NCBI RefSeq assembly: GCF_018130955.1
Contig: NZ_JAFCJM010000009.1
Coordinates: 62,001 to 126,000, forward strand
DNA: 64,000 nucleotides
Direction of reading: 5' to 3'
DNA from: Bradyrhizobium liaoningense
GTDB taxonomy: Bacteria > Pseudomonadota > Alphaproteobacteria > Rhizobiales > Xanthobacteraceae
Shown here: piece by piece, positions 43,755-51,532 of the stretch
How the letters are laid out: the number at the start of each line of letters is the position of its first letter
Numbering within the stretch: position 1 is the stretch's first letter
Notes under the pieces: generated by a model
Database searches by the model: none
Told to the model about the DNA's origin: nothing
Seen by the model: only the letters and a program-made list of their open reading frames with translations
Position numbers and translations under genes: made by a program

Positions 43755-44564
43755 GTGGCTGAGGCCAAGGCGCAGGGCCTGATATCCAAAACGCTGAACG
43801 CAGCGTGGGTGCGGCCGTTCCTGTTCCTGGTGTTCATCGTGATCGCCTGGGACGTGACCATCCGTGTGTTCAGCATCCCCGCCTACCAGATCCCGGCACC
43901 CATGGACGTCGTCGCCGTGCTCCGGACGGAATGGCCGGAACTGCTGCGACAGTCCTGGCCGACGACCTATGCGACCGTGTGTGGCTTCCTGCTGTCGGCG
44001 CTCTTCGGCATTCCCGTGGCGATGCTGATCGCAGGCTCGAAGACGGTCGAGAGCTACGTCTATCCGTTGTTGGTGTTCTCGCAGTCGGTGCCGAAGATCG
44101 CGATCGCGCCGCTGTTCGTGGTCTGGTTCGGTTTTGGCATCATCCCCAAAGTGATTTCGGCTTTTCTGCTCGGCTTCTTCCCTGTCGTGGTCTCGGCCGT
44201 GCAAGGCTTCAAGTCGGTCGACCCCGACATGGTCGATCTCGCCCGCGCGATGCAGGGCAGCCGGTTGCAGGTGTTTCGTGCGGTGAACCTGCCGCATGCG
44301 CTGCCGGCAATCTTCTCCGGCCTCAAAGTGTCGGTGACGCTCGCTGTGGTCGGCGCTGTGGTCGGCGAATTCGTCGGTTCCAATTCCGGCATCGGCTACG
44401 TGATGCAGCGTTCGATTGGAACCTTTGACCTGCCGACCATGTTCGCCGCGCTGGTGATCCTGGCGCTGCTCGGCGTGGTGCTGTTCTGGATCGTCGACCG
44501 GATCGAGCGCCTGGTCATTCCCTGGCACGTCAGCCAGCGCGAGGACATTATTTTCGCCTCATAG
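43755..44564 (+). CDS. ABC transporter permease (SsuC/TauC/NrtB-like family)
   Basis: The product is 269 residues with about six membrane helices and the EAA-type loop near residue 170 (MQGSRLQVFRAVNLPHALPAIFSG region). Proteins of this family serve importers for sulfonates, nitrate, pyrimidine precursors or riboflavin-like compounds. The start is GTG 43755 with GGGAGAG about 5 bases upstream; the longer frame reads into the intergenic repeat and is rejected. It is the first gene of a tight operon running to 51061. Confidence 0.88.
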   Translation: MAEAKAQGLISKTLNAAWVRPFLFLVFIVIAWDVTIRVFSIPAYQIPAPMDVVAVLRTEWPELLRQSWPTTYATVCGFLLSALFGIPVAMLIAGSKTVESYVYPLLVFSQSVPKIAIAPLFVVWFGFGIIPKVISAFLLGFFPVVVSAVQGFKSVDPDMVDLARAMQGSRLQVFRAVNLPHALPAIFSGLKVSVTLAVVGAVVGEFVGSNSGIGYVMQRSIGTFDLPTMFAALVILALLGVVLFWIVDRIERLVIPWHVSQREDIIFAS

Positions 44565-44606
44565 CAAGCAACAAACACAAGCAACGAGCAAATGGGAGGA
44601 AGAGCG

Positions 44607-45599
44607 ATGATGCGTTTGATGGCAGTTGTCTCGGTGATGCTGGCGACGCTGATGGCGGTGCCGGCGCAGGCCGCCGACAAGGTCGTGCTGATGCTGAACT
44701 GGTACGTCTATGGCGAGCACGCGCCGTTCTATTACGGCAAGGCCAAGGGCATCTATGCCGCGGAAGGCATCGACCTCGAGATCCAGGAAGGCCGCGGCTC
44801 GGCGGCGACCACGCAGGCCGTCGCGGCCAAGACCGCCAACTTCGGCTATGTCGACGTCCCCACCATGATGCGTGCCGCGATCAAGGGTGCGCCCGTCGTT
44901 GCGACCGGCGTGCTGCTCCAGACCAGCCCGATGTCGGCCATGGGTTTCGTCGAGAAGAACATCAGGAAGCCCGAGGACATCAAGGGCAAGACGGTCGCGA
45001 TCACGCCTGCCGACTCCATGACCCAGATCTGGCCGCTGTTTTTGAAGAAGACCGGCCTGAAGGAGAGCGACTTCCAGACGGTTGCCGGTGACGGCCAGAC
45101 CAAGCTCAATGCCGTCATCAACGGCCAGGCCGATCTCCTGCTCGGCTATGTCATGGACCAGTCGATGAAGATCAAGGACGCCACCGGCAAGGACGTCTAT
45201 CCGATCAAGTTCGCCGACTACGGCATCAACATGGTCTCCTCGGGCATCATCGCCAACACCGACTATGTGAAGGGCAATGCCGATCTCGTTCGCCGCTTCA
45301 TGTCGGCAACGACGAAGGCGGTCGAGGCCGCCGAGAAGGATGCCAGGGCGGCGGCGCAGGCGATCCTCGATGCCAATCCGAAGGGCGGCAAGATCGACAC
45401 GCTGACGCAGGGCTTTGAGCTGACCATCCCGCTGTACCGGACCGCGGAGACCAAGACCAAGCGGCCATTCCAGGTCACCGACCAGAACATGGCCGACACG
45501 GTCAATCTGCTCGTCGAATATGGCGGGTTAGATGCCAAGGCCAAGGAGAACCTGAAGGCCTTCTACACCAACGACTACCTGCCGAAGGGCGACTCGTGA
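44607..45599 (+). CDS. ABC transporter substrate-binding protein (NMT1/THI5-like)
   Basis: The product is 330 residues with a Sec signal peptide (about 1-23, cleavage after AQA). The mature protein begins with VLMLNWYVYGEHAPFYYGKAKGIY, the NMT1/THI5-like fold opening (given here as a 24-residue region, residues 27-50, keyed by NWYVYGEHAPFYYG). Related proteins bind pyrimidine precursors, sulfonates or other heterocycles. GGGAGGAAGAG before ATG 44607 decides the start. It overlaps the ATPase gene by GTGA. The ligand is unknown. Confidence 0.88.
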   Translation: MMRLMAVVSVMLATLMAVPAQAADKVVLMLNWYVYGEHAPFYYGKAKGIYAAEGIDLEIQEGRGSAATTQAVAAKTANFGYVDVPTMMRAAIKGAPVVATGVLLQTSPMSAMGFVEKNIRKPEDIKGKTVAITPADSMTQIWPLFLKKTGLKESDFQTVAGDGQTKLNAVINGQADLLLGYVMDQSMKIKDATGKDVYPIKFADYGINMVSSGIIANTDYVKGNADLVRRFMSATTKAVEAAEKDARAAAQAILDANPKGGKIDTLTQGFELTIPLYRTAETKTKRPFQVTDQNMADTVNLLVEYGGLDAKAKENLKAFYTNDYLPKGDS

Positions 45600-46444
45600 A
45601 ATCAGCGACGCGACCCAATGACCCCGTGCAGCCGAGTGCGCATTTGCGTGTGGTGAGCGACGGCGCGGGGAGCGATACGTCGGGCATCAAACTGTCCGGC
45701 GTGTCAAAAACCTACCGGACGCGCGACGGCGATGTGCCGTCGCTGCGGCCGCTCGACTTTCACATCAACGAAGGCGAGTTCTTCGTCGTGGTTGGCCCGT
45801 CCGGCTGCGGCAAGTCCACCTTGCTCAAGCTGATTTCGGGGCTGTTGCCGCCGACAACAGGCGAGGTCCTGGTCGAGGGCGAGAAGGTGACGAAGCCGCA
45901 TGGCAATGTCGGCATCGTCTTCCAGAACGCGCTCTTGCTGCCCTGGCGCAACATCCTCTCCAACGTGATGCTGCCGATCGACATGAAGCGGCTGCCGCGT
46001 GCGAAATATCTGGAGCGCGCGAAGCAATTACTGAAGCTGGTCGGGCTCTCGGGCTTTGAGAAGAAGCTGCCCTGGCAGCTTTCTGGCGGCATGCAGCAGC
46101 GTGCCTCGATCTGCCGCGCGCTGGTGCATGATCCAAAAATCATGCTGATGGACGAGCCGTTCGGCGCACTCGATGCGCTGACGCGCGAGCGCATGAATGT
46201 CGAGTTGATGCGGATCCAGCGCGAAACCGGCAAGACGGTGCTGCTGATCACGCACTCGATCCCTGAAGCCGTGTTCCTCGCCGACCGTGTGCTGGTCATG
46301 ACCGAGCGTCCCGGCGCGATCGCAGCGATCTACGACGTGCCGCTGCCGCGCCCGCGCTCGCTCGACGTGATGGCCGATCCCGTCTTCACCGAGCTCGTGC
46401 AGCGCATCCGCAAGCACTTCTTCTCTCAGGGCTCACTGGACTAG
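45596..46444 (+). CDS. ABC transporter ATPase
   Basis: The product is 282 residues with Walker A GPSGCGKST near 69, signature SGGMQQRASICRAL near 163, Walker B IMLMDEPFGALD near 181 and switch LITHSIPEA near 217. The start is GTG inside the stop of the binding-protein gene. A 30-residue N-terminal extension precedes the usual start of the domain. It energises the permease at 43755. Confidence 0.92.
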   Translation: MKSATRPNDPVQPSAHLRVVSDGAGSDTSGIKLSGVSKTYRTRDGDVPSLRPLDFHINEGEFFVVVGPSGCGKSTLLKLISGLLPPTTGEVLVEGEKVTKPHGNVGIVFQNALLLPWRNILSNVMLPIDMKRLPRAKYLERAKQLLKLVGLSGFEKKLPWQLSGGMQQRASICRALVHDPKIMLMDEPFGALDALTRERMNVELMRIQRETGKTVLLITHSIPEAVFLADRVLVMTERPGAIAAIYDVPLPRPRSLDVMADPVFTELVQRIRKHFFSQGSLD

Positions 46445-46450
46445 AGACCC

Positions 46451-47848
46451 ATGTCGCCGCGCCTGAAGCTGCGAGACATCGCATTCTTCGAACGTCCCGT
46501 GCATTTCGCGCGGCCGTTCCGCTTCGGCGCGGTCACGATCAGCGCGACGCCGCAGCTTTATGTCCGCGCCGAGATCGAGGTCGAGGGCAGGGGCACCGCC
46601 GTTGGCGCCAGCGCCGAACTTCTGGTGCCAAAGTGGTTCGACAAGCGGCCCGAACTGACGCCGGAGCAGACGGTCGATGAACTGCGCCGCGCGCTCGAGA
46701 TCGCGCGCGGGCTCTATCTGGCGCAGACCGGCTTTGACACGGCGTTTGGGCTGCATGCCGCCTGCATCGGCGCGCAGGTCGCGGCCTGCGCAAAGGAAGG
46801 CATTCCGCCGCTCGCGGCGGCCTATGGTCCTGCCGAGATCGACAAGGCGATCCTTGATGCGCTGCTGCGCGCTGCCGAGGCGAACTTCTTCGCCGGGATG
46901 GCGGACAACATCGTCGGCATCGATTCGCGGCTGTCGCCCGACCTGGCGAACGCCAACGTCACACAGTTCCTGGCGGGGCGCAAGCGACTGCCGCGAGTAG
47001 CGGTACGGCACACAGTCGGTCTGGACGACAAGGTCGAAGGCGAGGGCGGCGTTGCCGATGCACATGAGAATGCCGGGGCGCGCTATTTCAAGCTAAAGCT
47101 CTCGGGCGATCCGCAAGCCGATGCCGCGCGGCTCGCGCGCATCGGTGCCGAGCTCGGAAAGCTTCCCTATGACTTCAAGGTCACGCTCGATGCTAACGAG
47201 CAGTATGCCGATCTTTCGGCGCTGCGCGCACTGGTCGATCATCTCGACAGGGATGCAGCGCTGCGGTCGATCGCGGCTAAACTGCTCTACATCGAGCAGC
47301 CGATGCCGCGCGACATCACAAGGCAGGCTCCGCTCGGCTCGCTGGCGGCGCGCAGCTTCATCGTCGACGAGGCGGACGATTCCTACGACGCGTTTCCCGC
47401 GGCGCGGGCGCTCGGCTATCGCGGCATTTCCTCGAAATCCTGCAAGGGCCTCTACAAGTCGATCGTGAATGCCACGCGCGCCGCCAAATGGAGCGCAGGC
47501 AGCCAGAAATTCTTCGTGACCGGTGAGGACCTCACCTGCCAGGCCGGCCTCGCCGTGCAGCAGGACCTCGCGCTCGGTGCCTTCCTCGGCATCACGCACG
47601 CCGAACGCAACGGCCATCACTATGTCGATGGTTTTGGCGAGGCGCCGGCCGCAGAGGCACGCGCGTTCGCCGCCGCGCATCCCGATCTCTATGCCGACGC
47701 CGGCCACGGCATGCGGCTTTCCATTCACGACGGCGATCTCCTGACGGGATCGCTCGCCACGACGGGCTTTGCGACGTCGGTCCATCCGGACTGGTCGGCG
47801 CTCGCCCCGCTTGCACAGCCAAAATCACCCAGGGAGCAATTGGCATGA
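46451..47848 (+). CDS. Enolase-superfamily enzyme (mandelate racemase/muconate lactonizing-like)
   Basis: The product is 465 residues, longer than most (about 370-400). The active-site pattern is visible: K214-L-K216, metal-ligand candidates D247 (TLDANEQY), E282 (YIEQPMP) and D306/E307 (VDEADDS), and K329 in SSKSCKG on the far side. Such enzymes abstract a proton next to a carboxylate, usually to dehydrate or epimerise acid sugars. It is encoded 7 bp after the ATPase gene and overlaps the oxidoreductase gene by 4 bp, so it is part of the same catabolic operon. Confidence 0.83.
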   Translation: MSPRLKLRDIAFFERPVHFARPFRFGAVTISATPQLYVRAEIEVEGRGTAVGASAELLVPKWFDKRPELTPEQTVDELRRALEIARGLYLAQTGFDTAFGLHAACIGAQVAACAKEGIPPLAAAYGPAEIDKAILDALLRAAEANFFAGMADNIVGIDSRLSPDLANANVTQFLAGRKRLPRVAVRHTVGLDDKVEGEGGVADAHENAGARYFKLKLSGDPQADAARLARIGAELGKLPYDFKVTLDANEQYADLSALRALVDHLDRDAALRSIAAKLLYIEQPMPRDITRQAPLGSLAARSFIVDEADDSYDAFPAARALGYRGISSKSCKGLYKSIVNATRAAKWSAGSQKFFVTGEDLTCQAGLAVQQDLALGAFLGITHAERNGHHYVDGFGEAPAAEARAFAAAHPDLYADAGHGMRLSIHDGDLLTGSLATTGFATSVHPDWSALAPLAQPKSPREQLA

Positions 47849-48996
47849 CCACCCAGCGCCTCGGCCTCATCATGAACGGCGTCACCGGCCGGATGGGGCT
47901 CAATCAGCATCTGATCCGCTCCATCGTCGCAATCCGCGACCAGGGCGGCGTCAAGTTGAAGAACGGCGATTGCGTGATGCCGGATCCGATTTTGGTCGGC
48001 CGCAACGCCGACAAGGTCGAGCGTCTGGCGAAGCAATACAACGTTCAGCGCTGGACCACCGATCTCGACGCGGCGCTCGCGGACAAGAACGATCATGTGT
48101 TCTTCGACGCCGCGACGACCCAGGCGCGGCCGGGCCTGCTGACCCGTGCCATCAACGCGGGCAAGCACGTCTATTGTGAGAAGCCGATTGCCACGACGTT
48201 CGAGGAGGCGCTCGAGGTCGTCAAGCTCGCCAACGCCAAGGGCGTCAAGCACGGCACGGTGCAGGACAAGCTGTTCCTGCCCGGCCTGAAGAAGCTCGCC
48301 TTCCTGCGCGATTCCGGCTTCTTCGGCCGCATCATCTCGGTGCGCGGCGAGTTCGGCTATTGGGTGTTCGAGGGCGGCTGGCAGGAGGCGCAGCGGCCGT
48401 CGTGGAACTATCGCGGCGAGGACGGCGGCGGCATCATCCTGGACATGGTCTGCCACTGGCGCTACGTGCTCGACAATCTCTTCGGTGACGTCGAGAGCGT
48501 GGTTTGCATCGGCAACACCGACATTCCCGAGCGCTATGATGAAGAGGGCAAGAAGTACAAGGCGACCGCCGACGACTCCGCTTACGCGACCTTCCAGCTC
48601 AAGGGCGGCATCATCGCCCACATCAACATGTCCTGGGTGACGCGCGTCTATCGCGACGATCTCGTCACCTTCCAGGTCGACGGCACGCTGGGCTCGGCGG
48701 TCGCCGGTCTTTCCGACTGCATGATCCAGGCGCGCCAGGCGACGCCGCGGCCGGTGTGGAATCCCGACGAGAAGCGCACGCACGATTTCTACGGCGACTG
48801 GCAGAAGGTCCCCGACAACGTCGCCTATGACAACGGCTTCAAGGAGCAGTGGGAGATGTATATCCGCCACGTCTGCGAGGACGCGCCCTACAAGTTCACG
48901 CTGCTCGAGGGCGCCAAGGGCGTGCAGCTCGCCGAATGCGCGCTGAAGAGCTGGAAGGAGCGGCGCTGGATCGACGTCGCCCCGATCAGCGTCTGA
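47845..48996 (+). CDS. Gfo/Idh/MocA-family NAD(P)-dependent oxidoreductase
   Basis: The product is 383 residues. The nucleotide fold starts LGLIMNGVTGRMGLNQ, where GVTGRMG replaces the usual GxGxxG. The family motif EKPIA is present (YCEKPIATTF near 110) and a catalytic histidine is plausible in DMVCHWRYVLDN near 205. These enzymes oxidise or reduce sugars and inositols at a hydroxyl. It overlaps the upstream enolase-superfamily gene (ATGA) and is followed by the DUF993 gene. Confidence 0.88.
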   Translation: MTTQRLGLIMNGVTGRMGLNQHLIRSIVAIRDQGGVKLKNGDCVMPDPILVGRNADKVERLAKQYNVQRWTTDLDAALADKNDHVFFDAATTQARPGLLTRAINAGKHVYCEKPIATTFEEALEVVKLANAKGVKHGTVQDKLFLPGLKKLAFLRDSGFFGRIISVRGEFGYWVFEGGWQEAQRPSWNYRGEDGGGIILDMVCHWRYVLDNLFGDVESVVCIGNTDIPERYDEEGKKYKATADDSAYATFQLKGGIIAHINMSWVTRVYRDDLVTFQVDGTLGSAVAGLSDCMIQARQATPRPVWNPDEKRTHDFYGDWQKVPDNVAYDNGFKEQWEMYIRHVCEDAPYKFTLLEGAKGVQLAECALKSWKERRWIDVAPISV

Positions 48997-49007
48997 AGGA
49001 GGGAGTC

Positions 49008-50198
49008 ATGAACAAGCCCGTCCTGCCGATGTCGTCACTCTCGCTGAAGCTGCCGAAGGCGGACCGCTCCATCGAGACCTATCGCCTCGCGGCCTCGCGG
49101 AGCTTTCCGGCCAGGCTGGAAGGCACGCTCAACCGCGTCGCGTTCTCGGCCGCGCACACCGTGATCGATCCGCTCGCCGACAACGATCCCTGGCTCTCGG
49201 CCGCGGTGGATTGGGACAAGACGATCGCGTTCCGCGAACACGTCTGGGATCTCGGCCTCGGCGTTGCCGAAGCCATGGATACGGCGCAGCGCGGCATGGG
49301 ACTGGACTGGCCGACCTCGCTGGAGCTGATCACCCGCTCGGTCGCCGCCGCCAGGCGCCGCAATGCGCTGGTGTTTTCGGGGGCGGGCACCGATCATCTC
49401 GCGGTCGAGGACGCCAAAAGCCTCGACGACGTGATCCGCGCCTATGAGGAGCAGGTCTCGGCGGTCGAGAAGGTCGGCGGCCGCATCATCCTGATGGCCT
49501 CGCGCGCGCTGGCAAAACTGGGGCGCAATGCCGAGGACTACGCAAAAGTCTATGATCGCGTGCTGTCGCAGGTCGCTCAACCCGTCATCATCCACTGGCT
49601 CGGCGACATGTTCGATCCGGCGCTAGCGGGCTATTGGGGCACCAAAGATCTCGACGCGGCGATGGACACGGCCGTGGCCATCATCAATGGCAACGCCGCC
49701 AAGGTCGATGGCGTAAAAGTCTCGCTGCTCGACAAGCAGCGCGAGATCGACATGCGTCGTCGGCTGGACAAGCGCATCAAGATGTATACCGGCGACGATT
49801 TCAACTATGCGGAGCTGATCGCCGGCGACGAGCAGGGCTTTTCGCACGCGCTGCTCGGCATCTTTGACGCCATCGCGCCGGCGGCGTCCTACGCGTTGAC
49901 GCGCCTCGCTGCGGGTGATCAGGCCGGCTTCCACGACGTGCTGGGGCCGACGGTGCCGCTGTCGCGCCACATCTTCAAGGCGCCGACGCGGTTCTACAAG
50001 ACCGGCGTCGTGTTCATGGCCTATCTCAACGGCCATCAGGATCATTTCACCATGGTCGGCGGACAGGAGAGCACGCGCTCGACGCTGCATCTTGCCGAGC
50101 TGTTTCGCCTCGCCGATCAGGCCGGGCTGCTGGCCAATCCGGAGCTTGCGACGCGGCGGATGAAGACCGTGCTGGCGGCGCGCGGAATCGAATCCTGA
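49008..50198 (+). CDS. DUF993 family protein (aldolase-fold, dihydrodipicolinate synthase-like)
   Basis: The product is 396 residues and matches what I recall of DUF993, a TIM-barrel family grouped with dihydrodipicolinate synthase and N-acetylneuraminate lyase. The central segment QPVIIHWLGDMFDPALAGYWG and the lysine in VDGVKVSLLDK (the usual Schiff-base position at the strand end) are the key features. A retro-aldol step on a 2-keto acid would fit an operon with a dehydratase-type enzyme and a dehydrogenase. AAGGAGGG precedes the ATG. Confidence 0.75.
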   Translation: MNKPVLPMSSLSLKLPKADRSIETYRLAASRSFPARLEGTLNRVAFSAAHTVIDPLADNDPWLSAAVDWDKTIAFREHVWDLGLGVAEAMDTAQRGMGLDWPTSLELITRSVAAARRRNALVFSGAGTDHLAVEDAKSLDDVIRAYEEQVSAVEKVGGRIILMASRALAKLGRNAEDYAKVYDRVLSQVAQPVIIHWLGDMFDPALAGYWGTKDLDAAMDTAVAIINGNAAKVDGVKVSLLDKQREIDMRRRLDKRIKMYTGDDFNYAELIAGDEQGFSHALLGIFDAIAPAASYALTRLAAGDQAGFHDVLGPTVPLSRHIFKAPTRFYKTGVVFMAYLNGHQDHFTMVGGQESTRSTLHLAELFRLADQAGLLANPELATRRMKTVLAARGIES

Positions 50199-51061
50199 TG
50201 CGTGATTTTTCGTCCGACCACCGCTGGCTGTCGCTCAACACGGCGACGGTCCGCAAGCAGGGCAGTCTGACCGAGATCATCGACGCCTGCGCGCGTCACG
50301 GGATCCGCGCCATCGATCCCTGGCGCGATCAGGTCGCCGCGGTCGGGCTCGATCGCGCCGCGCGTGCGGTGCGCGATGCGGGGCTCGATCTCTCCGGCTA
50401 TTGCCGCGGCGGCATGTTCACATCGGATGCGGCGCGCCGCACCGAGGTGCGCGACGACAATCGCCGCTGCGTGGACGAAGCCAAGGCACTGGGCGCATCC
50501 TGCATCGTGCTGGTTGTCGGCGGCCTGCCGCAATATTCGCGGCCGGGAAGTGCGGCGTCGAAGGACATCGTCGCGGCGCGCGGGCAGGTCGAGGATGCCC
50601 TCGCCGAGATGCTCGACTATGCCAGGCAGGCCAAGATGCCGCTTGCGATCGAGCCCCTGCATCCGGCCTACGCCGCCGACCGCGCCTGCGTGAACACGAC
50701 CAAACAGGCGCTCGATATCTGCGATCGGCTCGATCCTGATAGCACCGGCGCGCTCGGAGTCGCGCTCGACGTCTATCACATCTGGTGGGACCCGGAGTTG
50801 ACGGCCCAGATCGCGCGCGCCGGCAAAGATCGTCTCCTGGCGTTCCACGTCTGCGACTGGCTGGTGCCGACCCAGGACATCCTCAACGACCGCGGCATGA
50901 TGGGCGACGGCGTCATCGACATCAAGTCGGTGCGATCCGCGGTCGAGGCGCAAGGCTATTCCGGCTATTCGGAGATCGAGATATTCTCCAACGACTGGTG
51001 GGGCCGGCCGATGGATGAGGTGCTGCAAACCTGCATCGCCAGGCATCGTACCGTGGTCTGA
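50198..51061 (+). CDS. Sugar phosphate isomerase/epimerase family (AP endonuclease 2-like TIM barrel)
   Basis: The product is 287 residues. Metal ligands typical of the family are likely in AIEPLHP (E near 150), ALDVYHIWWD (D and H near 190), and AFHVCDW (H near 215). It starts on the last base of the DUF993 stop (TGATG), the tightest coupling in the operon. Its reaction is not identifiable. Its 3' region around DGVIDIKSVR and GYSGYSEIEIF recurs in a decayed copy at 54171-54249. Confidence 0.87.
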   Translation: MRDFSSDHRWLSLNTATVRKQGSLTEIIDACARHGIRAIDPWRDQVAAVGLDRAARAVRDAGLDLSGYCRGGMFTSDAARRTEVRDDNRRCVDEAKALGASCIVLVVGGLPQYSRPGSAASKDIVAARGQVEDALAEMLDYARQAKMPLAIEPLHPAYAADRACVNTTKQALDICDRLDPDSTGALGVALDVYHIWWDPELTAQIARAGKDRLLAFHVCDWLVPTQDILNDRGMMGDGVIDIKSVRSAVEAQGYSGYSEIEIFSNDWWGRPMDEVLQTCIARHRTVV

Positions 51062-51082
51062 ATGCGATCTTGAGGACGTCAG

Positions 51083-51532
51083 ATGCCCAGGACATCCGCG
51101 CCGCGCGGGGCAATCCGCTTCCGCATCAGTCCGACCCGGCCGCTCCTGATGGTCGAAGCCGAGGTGAACGGGCAGGGGCCGTTCAATTTCGTGCTGGATA
51201 CCGGCGCATCGTTCTGCGTGATCACGCCCAAAACCGCTGCCGCCATCGGCCTCAAGCCAGCCGGCAAGAAGCCGACGGCGATCGGCGCCGGCGGCCGCAT
51301 TCAAGCGAGCCTCGCCAAGCTCAAGAACTTCCGGCTCGGTTCCCATGCCGTTCGGAATCTCGGCGTCGCGATCATGGCGCTCGACCATATCGAGCAGCGG
51401 CTCGGCGTCGAGGTCGCCGGCCTCGTCGGTTATAATTTCCTGAAAGCCTTCGTCGTGACGCTGGATTATCCAAACGGGCTGCTGCGGCTCAAGCGCCGTG
51501 CGGTCAGGATGCGCAAGCCTGTGAAGCGCTGA
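51083..51532 (+). CDS. Retropepsin-like aspartic protease (clan AA)
   Basis: The product is 149 residues, a single retropepsin lobe that would act as a homodimer. The catalytic motif is FVLDTGAS with D39, T40, G41; the hydrophobic-glycine partner VAGLVGYNFL lies near 111. There is no signal peptide. It begins 21 bp after the isomerase stop, so it could be read with the sugar operon. Its end overlaps the end of the convergent radical SAM gene by 29 bp. A role as leader peptidase for the nearby candidate RiPP is only a guess. Confidence 0.85.
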   Translation: MPRTSAPRGAIRFRISPTRPLLMVEAEVNGQGPFNFVLDTGASFCVITPKTAAAIGLKPAGKKPTAIGAGGRIQASLAKLKNFRLGSHAVRNLGVAIMALDHIEQRLGVEVAGLVGYNFLKAFVVTLDYPNGLLRLKRRAVRMRKPVKR

